The notes under the pieces were generated by a model. That model was given only the letters and a program-made list of their open reading frames with translations, searched no databases and was not told the DNA's origin. Below, in pieces: positions 56,188-64,000 of a DNA stretch of 64,000 nt. This stretch comes from Maridesulfovibrio sp. (GTDB lineage Bacteria > Desulfobacterota > Desulfovibrionia > Desulfovibrionales > Desulfovibrionaceae): the NCBI RefSeq assembly GCF_963677005.1, contig NZ_OY781616.1, forward strand, positions 2,104,766 to 2,168,765, in the 5' to 3' direction. Each line of letters opens with the position of its first letter. Position 1 is the stretch's first letter. Both the position numbers and the translations under genes were made by a program.

Positions 56188-57144
56188 TCAGGACTTGTTC
56201 TTCTGCCTGTACCTCTCAATCAGAGTGATGGCCCGCCCGGTCAGTTCATTGAATTCCGGTTTCGTGATCTGATCGTCGGCCTTTACGGCTTCGCCCTTAT
56301 GATAAAGCCCCTTGGTGATAAGCGAGGAAAAAAGGATCACCGGCAGGGCCGAAAGATCGGCATGTTCCTTCACATTCTTGGTCAGCGTATAACCGTCCAT
56401 CTGGGGCATTTCAATGTCCGAAACGATAATGTCAACCACATCGGCGATAGTACGTCCCTGCTCCCGGGCCTCCCGGTTCATACCCTGAAGCCCTTCCCAT
56501 GCTTCCAGTCCGTTTTTGAACAGGTGCACATCGAAATTAGCGGCTTCGAAATTCTTGTTAAGCAGCGCCCGCACCGAAACGGAATCATCTACAAGTACGG
56601 CAGTATATTTTTCCGGTGCAGAATAGACGCTGCCGTCACTTCTCTCGGCCATTTCCGGATCAAGCTCGCCGAGAATGCGCTCAAGATCGATCATGAGCAC
56701 GAAACGGTCCTCAAGCTCCACCGTACCGGTGATGCAGTTGGAATCCATATCGGCTATGAACTTGTTGGGGGTTTTCAGGTCTGCCCAGCCGATGCGATGA
56801 ATCTGGGTGACCCCGGAAACCAGAAAACCGGTCACTGTGTTGTTGATTTCCGTGACCACGATCAGCTCGAACTCCGAAGGCTTGCGCCTGATTCCCAGCC
56901 AGACGGAAAGATCGATCACCGGCAGAATCATGTCCCGCAGAGACATTGTCCCCAGATAACTGGGATGCGGGGCGCCTTCGGCAGCTTCCAGACCGTCGGG
57001 AGCTTCCACAACTTCCAGCACCTTTGCCACGTTTATACCGAAATAGTCGCGATCATCAACTTCGCCGTCAACTTCATCAATATAAAATTCAATTATTTCA
57101 AACTCATTTGTCCCGGCATCAAGTAATATTTCATTTTCCAGCAT
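56188..57144 (-). CDS. cheV: CheV-type chemotaxis coupling protein (CheW-REC)
   Basis: The ATG at 57144 follows GGAG; 318 residues. Residues 15-155 form a CheW-like SH3 fold (F-E-I-I-E-F-Y, G-I-N-V-A-K-V-L-E-V, L-P-V-I-D-L). Residues 185-315 form a receiver with D-D in V-L-V-D-D-S, the phospho-acceptor Asp in I-V-S-D-I-E-M-P-Q-M-D-G, and K in I-T-K-P-E-F. It would couple receptors to CheA and adapt by phosphorylation. It is a single gene, distant from other che genes. Confidence 0.92.
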   Translation of the reverse strand: MLENEILLDAGTNEFEIIEFYIDEVDGEVDDRDYFGINVAKVLEVVEAPDGLEAAEGAPHPSYLGTMSLRDMILPVIDLSVWLGIRRKPSEFELIVVTEINNTVTGFLVSGVTQIHRIGWADLKTPNKFIADMDSNCITGTVELEDRFVLMIDLERILGELDPEMAERSDGSVYSAPEKYTAVLVDDSVSVRALLNKNFEAANFDVHLFKNGLEAWEGLQGMNREAREQGRTIADVVDIIVSDIEMPQMDGYTLTKNVKEHADLSALPVILFSSLITKGLYHKGEAVKADDQITKPEFNELTGRAITLIERYRQKNKS

Positions 57145-57280
57145 AAAGCGACTCCAGACTATTCCTTTCACGGCCAACCTTCCTCGGCAGACCGCGCAAA
57201 ACCTATTCTAAGGTGCCGGACATTTCTTTTCAAGGCATTAACCATATTCATGGCATGCGGATTCATTAAAGGAGGTGTCA

Positions 57281-57340
57281 ATGCTCAGACCATGGGGACC
57301 GTCAGGCCCACCCCTGTACCGCTGTAGCCGGACAGCCTGA
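57281..57340 (+). CDS. Possible 19-codon ORF with very strong ribosome site
   Basis: AAAGGAGGTG (57268-57277) lies five bases before an ATG that opens a 19-codon frame, M-L-R-P-W-G-P-S-G-P-P-L-Y-R-C-S-R-T-A. It ends 90 bp before the lipoprotein gene. It could be a leader peptide, a tiny protein, or a chance match. No terminator-like hairpin follows. Confidence 0.35.
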   Translation: MLRPWGPSGPPLYRCSRTA

Positions 57341-57429
57341 ACATGCGACAACCAACAACATCATTGCTTGGGAACCTATATTCATATACAAACGATGTTA
57401 ATTATCTTCAACATAAATCCGAGGTTGGC

Positions 57430-58071
57430 ATGCGCAAAAATTCCGGTGTACTCAAAACCGTTCTTCTTGTTTTTCTTATTCTTATCGGGGGCTGCTCATC
57501 ACACCAGACCAGACCGGCTGCACCGATTACCGTATTCAACCCGACTCCGGGCGGTACATTCAACATCCGGGCGGTAATATTCCAGTTGGAAGGAAACGGC
57601 ATGCCGCAGCGAGTTGAATCCGGGATCGTGCCGATTGAACAGAAAGCCATTTCAGCCCTTGAAGGACTTGGGTACCGCTATGCACCGGATGGTGACGTTA
57701 ATTATCTTGTGGAGGTCCGCATAGGCTCAATTTCCCCGAAACTGGCTGCAGAAGGGGCTTCCCAGCAGGTGGGCATTGCCGTGGGACCGCTCGGCGGCTG
57801 GCCTGAATTTTATGATTACCCGGTTCTCATCAATGAATGGACCCCTGAAATACAGCGTATCAGAAGCGGTCCGGACAGTTGTTTCATCACCATGCAGATA
57901 CTCATCAAGGAAGTCCGGCAGGACAGGGACTACGTAATATATCACGGCACCCCGAGACCTGTTGAAGTACCATTTTCGCTCGGTTGTCCTTTTGACGAAT
58001 GCGGTCAGAACGCAGCAGAACTGGTGACTGATTATGTCTTGAAACTTTTCGCTCCTCCGACGCGCAAATAG
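57430..58071 (+). CDS. Lipoprotein, DUF4136-like fold suspected
   Basis: The ATG at 57430 follows GAGG; 213 residues. The signal peptide ends L-I-G-G-C. The mature part has A-I-S-A-L-E-G-L-G-Y-R-Y and V-N-Y-L-V-E-V-R-I-G, the same helix-strand arrangement as the DUF4136-like lipoprotein at 1 kb, plus four cysteines towards the C terminus (S-C-F-I, G-C-P-F-D-E-C-G). Function unknown. It is divergent from cheV. Confidence 0.7.
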   Translation: MRKNSGVLKTVLLVFLILIGGCSSHQTRPAAPITVFNPTPGGTFNIRAVIFQLEGNGMPQRVESGIVPIEQKAISALEGLGYRYAPDGDVNYLVEVRIGSISPKLAAEGASQQVGIAVGPLGGWPEFYDYPVLINEWTPEIQRIRSGPDSCFITMQILIKEVRQDRDYVIYHGTPRPVEVPFSLGCPFDECGQNAAELVTDYVLKLFAPPTRK

Positions 58072-58187
58072 CATACATACAAACTTGCAAGAATCCCTGC
58101 AGGCAAATATACTCGCGCTTCTTTTAGGGAGGGGCCCGTCTTGTATGGAGGGCAAATTTCAATATATGAAGAAAGGGAAGGTTTGGA

Positions 58188-59876
58188 GTGGAAATCAGTC
58201 GCCCGTGGCTCAAGCATTATGATGCCGATGTATCGGAAACCGTGGATTTTGTTTTTCGCCCCCTGTTTGAATATCTGGATATGACCGCAGAAAAATGGCC
58301 CAAGAGAAAGGCCATAGAATTTCAGAACTGGTCCATTACCTACGCAAAACTGCGCCAGACCGTGGAAGTAATGGCCGCAAATCTGCGCAAGCACGGGCTG
58401 GAGCCCGGGGAAAGGGTGGCAATGATGCTTCCCAACACCCCGCAGACCATTATGACCTACTGGGCCATTTTAAAAGCGGGGGGCGTAGTGACCATGACCA
58501 ACCCCCTGTACATGGAAACGGAGATTGTCCACCAGTTGAACGACTCCGGGGCCAAGATGATGGTCACAGTAGACCTGCTCTGGCCCAAGCTGGAAAAACT
58601 GCGCGACAGACTGCCGGTGCGTAAATACTTTGTGACCAGAATTTCGGACACCCTCGCCTTTCCTCTAAACATTCTCTACAATATCAAATGCCTGCGAGAC
58701 AGAAACACCCCAAAAATCCCGTATAACGATTCCTCGGTTTTTCACTGGAAAACCCTGCGTGCGGGCAAGGATACATACAGCGCGCAGAACATCCGCCCGG
58801 AAGACACCGCCATGCTGCAGTACACAGGAGGAACAACAGGCCTCTCCAAGGGCTGCAACCTCACTCATGCCAACCTGAGCGCCAATGTCCAGCAGTGCCA
58901 TGCAATGCTCAACATGCTGGGCAGGGATAAGGAAATAGTTCTCGGAATCCTGCCTTACTTCCATATTTACGGGCTGACCGTCTGTCTGAACTTTCCGACT
59001 CTACTCGGCGCCACCATGGTCCCTTTTCCCAGATATGTGCCGCTTGACGTGCTCAAGACCATGCACAAGCTGAAGCCTACGCTTTTTCCAGGAGCACCTG
59101 CCCTGTACATTTCCCTGCTGCAACAGAAGGAACTGGATAAATATGATGTTGCCTCGGTGAAATACTGTCTGTCGGGGTCATCTCCCATGCCGGTGGAAGG
59201 GATCAGGCAGTTCAAGGAAGTGTTCGGAGCAACCATCGTGGAAGGTTTCGGGTTGACCGAAGCCTCACCCGTAACGCATCTGAACCCGCTTAACGGGACA
59301 AAGAAACCGGGCTCCATCGGCATGCCCCTGCCTTCCACAGACGCCGCGATAGTGGACATGGAAGTCGGAAGCCTGCCCCTGCCCCCCGGAAAGATGGGGG
59401 AACTCATCATCCGCGGCCCGCAGGTCATGAAAGGCTACTACAACAAACCGGACGAAACAGCCGGCACACTGCGCAACGGCTGGCTGTACACCGGCGATAT
59501 CGCCTACATGGACGAAGACGGATATTTTTACATAGTTGACCGCAAAAAGGATATGATCATATCCAGCGGCTACAACATCTATCCGCGTGAAGTGGATGAA
59601 GTGCTCTACAAGCACCCCAAAATCAGGGAGGCGGTGACTGTCGGTCTGCCCCACAAAACCCGCGGGGAAATCATCAAGGTCTACATTGTACTTAAAGACG
59701 GCGAATCCATGGACCGCACAGAAATAATAGCCTACTGCCGTGAAAAGCTGGCCGGATACAAGGTGCCCCGTCAGGTTGAATTCCGCTCTGAGCTGCCTAA
59801 AACCATGGTGGGTAAAGTACTGCGCCGGGCATTGCGCGAAGAGGAAGCGGCCAAGAAAAAGGGAAATGCCTGCTGA
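58188..59876 (+). CDS. fadD: Long-chain acyl-CoA synthetase (AMP-binding)
   Basis: The 562-residue protein starts with GTG after GGAAGG. The adenylate-forming core is intact: Y-T-G-G-T-T-G-L-S-K-G, G-F-G-L-T-E-A-S-P, Y-T-G-D-I-A-Y-M-D-E-D-G, D-R-K-K-D-M-I-I-S-S-G-Y-N-I-Y-P-R-E and the catalytic Lys in P-K-T-M-V-G-K-V-L-R-R. It activates fatty acids to acyl-CoA with ATP. Length and motifs fit FadD; the exact chain length is not visible. It is a single gene followed by repeat A5 and a terminator. Confidence 0.92.
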   Translation: MEISRPWLKHYDADVSETVDFVFRPLFEYLDMTAEKWPKRKAIEFQNWSITYAKLRQTVEVMAANLRKHGLEPGERVAMMLPNTPQTIMTYWAILKAGGVVTMTNPLYMETEIVHQLNDSGAKMMVTVDLLWPKLEKLRDRLPVRKYFVTRISDTLAFPLNILYNIKCLRDRNTPKIPYNDSSVFHWKTLRAGKDTYSAQNIRPEDTAMLQYTGGTTGLSKGCNLTHANLSANVQQCHAMLNMLGRDKEIVLGILPYFHIYGLTVCLNFPTLLGATMVPFPRYVPLDVLKTMHKLKPTLFPGAPALYISLLQQKELDKYDVASVKYCLSGSSPMPVEGIRQFKEVFGATIVEGFGLTEASPVTHLNPLNGTKKPGSIGMPLPSTDAAIVDMEVGSLPLPPGKMGELIIRGPQVMKGYYNKPDETAGTLRNGWLYTGDIAYMDEDGYFYIVDRKKDMIISSGYNIYPREVDEVLYKHPKIREAVTVGLPHKTRGEIIKVYIVLKDGESMDRTEIIAYCREKLAGYKVPRQVEFRSELPKTMVGKVLRRALREEEAAKKKGNAC

Positions 59877-59891
59877 GCAGAAAAAGTAAAT

Positions 59892-60046
59892 TTGATGCGC
59901 TTCGCGCTTTTGATAAACTGATTTCGCCGCTGGCAGCCAAAGGTGATAATCCCCTTTGGAATCCCTTGTAGTTTAGTGAGATTCCGTTGAAAGTAGCCAC
60001 CTAAATCCAAGGTGTTGCGGATTTAAGGCAATAACCATATTCGGAA
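59892..60046 (+). repeat. Interspersed element family A, copy 5 (short form, diverged tail)
   Basis: It begins TTGATGCGCTTCGCGCTTTT 15 bp after the fadD stop. The hairpin CCAAAGGTG/CCCCTTTGG has one mismatch and no internal insert. The tail retains AAGGCAATAACCATATT but is diverged before it. Confidence 0.88.
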
Positions 60047-60082
60047 AAAAGTCACCTGACCACATTCTAAAATATAGCTTTT

Positions 60083-60119
60083 AATCCCGCTCAGTTACAC
60101 AGCTGAGCGGGATTTTTTT
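60083..60119 (+). terminator. Terminator of fadD
   Basis: AATCCCGCTCAG pairs with CTGAGCGGGATT (12 bp, 8-base loop), followed by a T-run to 60119. Confidence 0.93.
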
Positions 60120-60218
60120 CAGATCGACCTTGCATTTGGGCAGATGGCATCTTATTATCATTAATACAATAAATACAAATAATTATATCTTCATCGACAC
60201 AATAACCGAGGTGCCTCC

Positions 60219-60731
60219 GTGGAAAATCTGAAACGCGTGACTATTGCCGAAGGGATTCCGGGAACAATTACCCTGCTTCAACGCGGAGTTGTCATCCGGG
60301 CTGTGGCCGGAATGAGCATCCGGGAATTTATGGAAGAGGCTCTCGGGCTCAGCAGCGATTATGCGGAAACAAGAGTCCGGACCATTTTCCTGAATGCCTC
60401 TCCGGTAGATGATATTGACGGTGTAAAGATTCAGGACGGGGACTATGTTTCACTGTCCGGAGCACTGCCCGGAATCTGCGGCATAGCCATGGGCAGGGAC
60501 ACTGTAATCAGCCCGTTCCGCAGTGAAATAAGTGCCAAGAGCAGCGACATGCTCCGCGAAGGGGAAGCGCTGATCTATCTGAAGCTTTTCAATCTGATTG
60601 CCAAGGAAGCCGGTCCCGGACTGCTGCGCAGAGGAGTGCTCGCAGAAGCGGATGACATAATCTGTGCCCTTGGAGAAAACGCCCCGCAGGGGCTTGCAGA
60701 GACGGACGGAACAGTTCATCTGCAAATCTGA
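60219..60731 (+). CDS. Unrecognised protein with ThiS/MoaD-like (beta-grasp) features
   Basis: The 170-residue protein starts with GTG after GAGG. The first 95 residues read like a beta-grasp fold: R-T-I-F-L-N-A-S-P-V-D-D-I-D, then I-Q-D-G-D-Y-V-S-L-S-G-A-L-P-G-I-C-G-I-A-M. The D-G-D-x-V-x-L-x-x-A-L-P-G turn is like that of ThiS/MoaD proteins, but there is no C-terminal Gly-Gly, so a sulfur-carrier role is unlikely. The rest is helical. I recall unnamed relatives with the L-P-G-x-x-G block; function unknown. It is a single gene convergent with dxs. Confidence 0.65.
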   Translation: MENLKRVTIAEGIPGTITLLQRGVVIRAVAGMSIREFMEEALGLSSDYAETRVRTIFLNASPVDDIDGVKIQDGDYVSLSGALPGICGIAMGRDTVISPFRSEISAKSSDMLREGEALIYLKLFNLIAKEAGPGLLRRGVLAEADDIICALGENAPQGLAETDGTVHLQI

Positions 60732-60745
60732 GCACAATAAAAAAA

Positions 60746-60771
60746 GGCCGCAATCCCGAAAGATTGCGGCC
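60746..60771 (+). terminator. Bidirectional terminator between the beta-grasp-like gene and dxs
   Basis: GGCCGCAATC and GATTGCGGCC form a perfect 10-bp stem with a 6-base loop. A T-run follows on the minus strand (dxs side) and GGATTTGTTTTATT on the plus side. Confidence 0.92.
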
Positions 60772-60780
60772 GGATTTGTT

Positions 60781-62703
60781 TTATTGATCTTCCCCTAGCA
60801 ACTCAAGCATAGCCTTTTTCATTCCGGCAGTATCCAGCCCGATCTCGGTGCGGAGCTCCTGCTGGGTTCCATGTTCTATAAACTCGTCCGGAATACCCAG
60901 CCGCTTGACCGTAAGTCCGGCCAGGGCATCGTTGTCGGCAAGGACTTCAAGCACGGCGGAGCTGAACCCACCGGCCTTGGCATTTTCCTCGACAATAAGA
61001 ATCTTCTTGAAACGTGAGGCCAGGTCAAGAATCTGTTTCTCGGGCAGGGGTTTGATGAACCGCGCATTGAAAACCGCAACGGCCTTCCCGTGCTCTTCAT
61101 CCAGTTCTTCCACTGCTTCAACGGCAGGCCAGACTCTGGAACCGATTGCAATTATGGCTCCGTCAAAACCGTCCCGCAGCAATTCACCCTCGCCAATCTC
61201 AAGAATACTGGGATTCTCCTCAAGTACGGCACCGATCCCGACACCGCGTGGGTAACGCACTGCGGCCGGACCGTTGAAGTCGATGGCTGTTGCCACCATT
61301 CTGGCCAGCTCGGATTCATCCTTGGGGGCCATAAAAACGAGATGGGGAATATGGCGCAGATAGGACATATCGAAGACACCGTGATGGGTGGCGCCGTCAG
61401 CTCCTACCAGTCCTCCGCGATCAAGGAAAAAATTAACATTCAGATTCTGCAGGCAGACATCATGGACCACCTGATCGTAAGAACGCTGCAGAAATGTGGA
61501 ATAGATTGCCACGGCAGGCTTGTAGCCCATGGTGGCAAGTCCGGCAGCAAATGTTACCGCATGCTGCTCACAGATACCCACATCCACGAAACGGTCCGGG
61601 AACTGCTCACGGAAGGAGTTGGTTCCAGTGCCTTCCGGCATGGCCGCAGTTATGGCGATTATCTTTTCATCCTTTGCGGCAAGCTTGCACAGAGTTTTGC
61701 CAAAGACTTCAGTGTAGGAAGGAAGCCCGCCCTTGAATTTCTTGGCACGGCCTGTTTCCGGTTCAAAACTGCCGACCCCGTGAAAATAAGTCGGGTTATC
61801 CTCGGCAGGAGCATACCCTTTTCCCTTGGTGGTCAAAACATGAACCAGTACCGGAGAATCAATCTTCTTGACCTGTTCGAAAACATCGACCAGATCGGCA
61901 ATATTGTGCCCGTTAATGGGGCCGAGATAGGTGAAGTCCAGTGACTCGAAAAGCATGCCCGGTGTGAAAAAGCTTTTGAAGGAATCTTCACCGCGTTTGG
62001 CATAAAGGGCCAGATCATCTCCGATCTTGGGAATCTGCTTCAGCAGGGACTCGAAGTCCTTCTTGAACCGGTTGATGATCGGATGTGAAAGTTTACGGCT
62101 CAGAAATGCCGAAAGAGCTCCCACGTTTGTGGAAATGGACATTTCATTGTCGTTCAGCACCACGACCATCTTGCGGTTCATGCCGCCGGCCTGGTTGAGG
62201 CCTTCGAAGGCCTGACCGGCCGTCATCGATCCGTCACCGATAACCGCAACACAATTGCGTCCGTCACCGTCCAGATCGCTGGCAACGGCCATCCCCAGTG
62301 CGGCGGAAATGGATGTGCTGGAATGGCCTACCCCGAAATGATCGTAAGGGCTTTCACTCATGCGCGGAAACCCGCTGATTCCTTCCTTATGACGCAGGGT
62401 ATGGAACTTTTCATAACGCCCGGTAAGAATCTTGTGAGCATAAGCCTGATGTCCCACATCCCAGACCAGTCTATCCCTGTCGAAGTCAAAAGACTTGAAC
62501 AGGGCAATAGTAAGCTCGACCACTCCGAGGGACGGGGCAAGATGCCCTCCCCCCTTGGAAACCGTATTAATAATGCACTGGCGAAGCTCGTTTGCGAGAA
62601 GAACCTGCTCCTCAGCGGTAAGCTCCTTTACCTGTGCCGGATTCTTTATTTTTTGTAGAAGCGGATACTTCCCACATCCGCACGAAAAATCATTATTGTT
62701 CAT
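60781..62703 (-). CDS. dxs: 1-deoxy-D-xylulose-5-phosphate synthase
   Basis: The 640-residue thiamine-diphosphate enzyme has G-H-Q-A-Y-A-H-K-I-L-T-G-R, the ThDP motif G-D-G-S-M-T-A-G-Q-A-F-E-G-L-N, L-N-D-N-E-M-S-I, and the transketolase Pyr domain D-V-G-I-C-E-Q-H-A-V-T. It condenses pyruvate and glyceraldehyde 3-phosphate at the start of the MEP isoprenoid pathway. It is downstream of ispA and xseB, a common gene order, though a 156-bp gap with hairpins separates it from ispA. Confidence 0.97.
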   Translation of the reverse strand: MNNNDFSCGCGKYPLLQKIKNPAQVKELTAEEQVLLANELRQCIINTVSKGGGHLAPSLGVVELTIALFKSFDFDRDRLVWDVGHQAYAHKILTGRYEKFHTLRHKEGISGFPRMSESPYDHFGVGHSSTSISAALGMAVASDLDGDGRNCVAVIGDGSMTAGQAFEGLNQAGGMNRKMVVVLNDNEMSISTNVGALSAFLSRKLSHPIINRFKKDFESLLKQIPKIGDDLALYAKRGEDSFKSFFTPGMLFESLDFTYLGPINGHNIADLVDVFEQVKKIDSPVLVHVLTTKGKGYAPAEDNPTYFHGVGSFEPETGRAKKFKGGLPSYTEVFGKTLCKLAAKDEKIIAITAAMPEGTGTNSFREQFPDRFVDVGICEQHAVTFAAGLATMGYKPAVAIYSTFLQRSYDQVVHDVCLQNLNVNFFLDRGGLVGADGATHHGVFDMSYLRHIPHLVFMAPKDESELARMVATAIDFNGPAAVRYPRGVGIGAVLEENPSILEIGEGELLRDGFDGAIIAIGSRVWPAVEAVEELDEEHGKAVAVFNARFIKPLPEKQILDLASRFKKILIVEENAKAGGFSSAVLEVLADNDALAGLTVKRLGIPDEFIEHGTQQELRTEIGLDTAGMKKAMLELLGEDQ

Positions 62704-62760
62704 AACCCCCGGACCTCACAACGGATCAGACCGCATGAATAAATAGTCAAGCCGCTTAAT

Positions 62761-62785
62761 GTCCGCCTTTGGCGCTCAGGCGGAC
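62761..62785. promoter_or_regulatory. Hairpin in the dxs leader region
   Basis: GTCCGCC and GGCGGAC form a 7-bp stem around an 11-base loop, 58 bp before the dxs start. There is no T-run, so it is not a standard terminator; TTGACT close by could be a promoter element of dxs. Confidence 0.4.
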
Positions 62786-62839
62786 GGCCTGGAAAGCAGC
62801 TTAACACCGTTAACTAATTTCTATATAAATCTCTTGTCG

Positions 62840-62859
62840 TCGACAACACACGTTGTCGA
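62840..62859 (-). terminator. Weak terminator-like hairpin after ispA
   Basis: TCGACAAC and GTTGTCGA form a perfect 8-bp stem with a 4-base loop directly next to the ispA stop codon. The downstream sequence on the minus strand (GACAAGAGATTTATAT) is only mildly T-rich, so read-through into dxs is likely. Confidence 0.45.
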
Positions 62860-63750
62860 TCAATAAACTCTCTCAACTATATACCTGGCAAGTTCGCGCA
62901 GAAAGTCGGCCTCTTCACCGGAATACGGGGAAAGCAGTTCGACAGCCTGCTCCACGTACTTCCGGGCCAGTTCCTTGCTCTCTTCAAGACCGATAAGGCT
63001 GGGGTAGGTGGATTTTCCGGATTCCAGGTCGCTGCCCACAGGTTTACCCAGCGAAGCTTCATCCCCGACTATGTCGAGCACATCGTCCACAATCTGGAAA
63101 GCCACCCCGATCAGACGTCCGTACTCTTCCGCCCGCCGCACATCATCGGCAGTCGCCCCGGTCCCGCGGGCCAGTATCGCGCCTGCCTTGCATGACGCAA
63201 GTATCAGCGCGCCGGTCTTCATGGAGTGCATGACCCGCAGTTCTTCGAGGGTCACCCCATCGCGGCCCGTATAGCTCATGTCCACAGCCTGCCCGCCGAC
63301 CATGCCGCCGGAACCGGCGGACTTGGCCATAAGAGCAATCGCTTCAAGCACATCGGCTGCAGGAGCGTCGGCATCGGCCATGAAACCGAAAGCTTCGGTA
63401 AGCAAACCGTCCCCGGCGAGGATTGCCGTTGCTTCATCAAACTGCTTGTGGTTGGAGGGCCTTCCCCGGCGCAGATCGTCATCGTCCATGGCAGGAAGAT
63501 CATCATGAATAAGCGAATAGGTATGGATCATCTCCAGGCTAGCCGCAAAAGGCATCACCGCTTCTTTCTTTGCTCCGAGCATGCCGGACCAGACCAGCAC
63601 GAGAACCGGGCGCAGACGTTTGCCCCCGGCAAGCAGGCTGTATTTCATGGAAGCAAGCAGACCTTCGGGAATCCCTCGGTCATCAAGGCATTCACCAAGA
63701 AATTTTTCGACCTCAGCAGCATGCACCGCGAGTTTCTCTTTAACTGTCAT
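62860..63750 (-). CDS. ispA: Farnesyl/geranylgeranyl diphosphate synthase
   Basis: The ATG at 63750, inside the end of xseB, gives 296 residues. The aspartate-rich motifs are L-I-H-D-D-L-P-A-M-D-D-D-D (first) and F-Q-I-V-D-D-V-L-D (second). The two extra residues in D-D-x-x-x-x-D are typical of the bacterial short-chain FPP synthases. The gene order xseB-ispA-dxs is common in bacteria. Confidence 0.93.
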   Translation of the reverse strand: MTVKEKLAVHAAEVEKFLGECLDDRGIPEGLLASMKYSLLAGGKRLRPVLVLVWSGMLGAKKEAVMPFAASLEMIHTYSLIHDDLPAMDDDDLRRGRPSNHKQFDEATAILAGDGLLTEAFGFMADADAPAADVLEAIALMAKSAGSGGMVGGQAVDMSYTGRDGVTLEELRVMHSMKTGALILASCKAGAILARGTGATADDVRRAEEYGRLIGVAFQIVDDVLDIVGDEASLGKPVGSDLESGKSTYPSLIGLEESKELARKYVEQAVELLSPYSGEEADFLRELARYIVERVY

Positions 63751-63982
63751 CCGCCGTATCCTTATTATCATCTCTGATTTCGAATTCTTCGATCAGGCCG
63801 TCATTCACAATCATAACCTCGTTGCGGGCCTTTGCCAATTGCCCCGCACACTCGGCCGACAAAGCACGGCCCTCCTTGAACAGCGCGACTCCCTCCTCAA
63901 GAGGCAGGTCGCCTTTTTCAAGGGCTGCAACAATTTCCTTCAGCCTTTCGAGCCGATCTTCAAAACTGATTTCGTCCTTCAT
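63740..63982 (-). CDS. xseB: Exodeoxyribonuclease VII small subunit
   Basis: The 80-residue helical protein has the XseB pattern F-E-D-R-L-E-R-L-K-E-I-V-A-A-L-E-K-G, L-P-L-E-E-G-V-A-L-F-K-E-G. It is the small subunit of the nuclease that degrades single-stranded DNA. The large subunit xseA is not in the window; it may lie upstream. Its stop overlaps the ispA start by 11 bp. Confidence 0.93.
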   Translation of the reverse strand: MKDEISFEDRLERLKEIVAALEKGDLPLEEGVALFKEGRALSAECAGQLAKARNEVMIVNDGLIEEFEIRDDNKDTADDS

Positions 63983-64000
63983 ATATGTTCGCCCTGATTC

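Noticed and set aside
6278..60046. The interspersed elements considered as insertion sequences
   Set aside because: No transposase frame and no obvious target-site duplication can be seen; they are too short for an autonomous element.

Overview
The window looks like about 64 kb of chromosome from a sulfate-reducing Desulfovibrio-type bacterium (Desulfovibrionaceae sensu lato). The main evidence is a dsrA-dsrB-dsrD dissimilatory sulfite reductase operon followed by a CbiA-family amidase gene (the dsrN position), a tetraheme cytochrome c3 gene, hemL beside an AhbA/AhbB-type siroheme decarboxylase gene, and a futalosine hydrolase for the futalosine route to menaquinone. No phage, insertion sequence, transposase, CRISPR array, rRNA or tRNA was recognised. 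Most of the window is ordinary housekeeping DNA with compact operons, many on the minus strand, and gene ends marked by clear intrinsic terminators.

Layout. 0-6 kb: start of metE under a cobalamin riboswitch, a DUF4136-like lipoprotein, a PilZ protein, a glycosyltransferase, and a two-gene lipoprotein operon (serine protease plus TraT-like). 6-17 kb: a giant two-headed CoA-enzyme activase, a glutamine cyclotransferase, a TPR protein, the KtrAB potassium system, the ABC-F protein Uup and an HPt protein. 18-22 kb: DAHP synthase-chorismate mutase, aroB, metC and a small conserved membrane protein. 22-29 kb: a 1607-residue FecR/RTX secreted protein, lgt and an unrecognised protein. 29-35 kb: dsrABD-dsrN and two small genes. 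35-47 kb: DUF523, sdaA, purL, an HDOD-PAS-GGDEF protein, a polyprenyl synthase, mqnB, a nucleotide-sugar dehydrogenase, DUF2065 and the menaquinone/ubiquinone methyltransferase. 47-54 kb: a very acidic coiled-coil protein, cytochrome c3, cbiH, cbiG, hemL and the siroheme decarboxylase. 54-64 kb: a small lipoprotein, gpsA, cheV, another lipoprotein, an acyl-CoA synthetase, a putative beta-grasp protein, dxs, ispA and xseB.

Two metabolic themes recur. The first is tetrapyrroles: siroheme for DsrAB, siroheme amidation, cobalamin ring steps, siroheme-dependent heme synthesis, heme for cytochrome c3, and B12 sensing at metE. The second is isoprenoids and quinones: dxs, ispA, a long-chain polyprenyl synthase, mqnB and the quinone-ring methyltransferase.

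The most unusual structure lies outside the genes. Seven copies of two related, non-coding, highly palindromic interspersed elements (family A at about 6.4, 21.7, 37.4, 52.6 and 60.0 kb; family B at about 20.2 and 37.2 kb) each lie within about 40 bp of a stop codon. Family A has a short form, and a long form with about 60 bp of extra stem-loop inserted into its central hairpin. Other items worth a second look are a promoter-leader ORF-terminator arrangement in front of the menaquinone methyltransferase operon, several inverted repeats in and around the dsr operon, and the acidic repeat/coiled-coil protein. All calls come from reading the sequence and from remembered family features; no database search was run.
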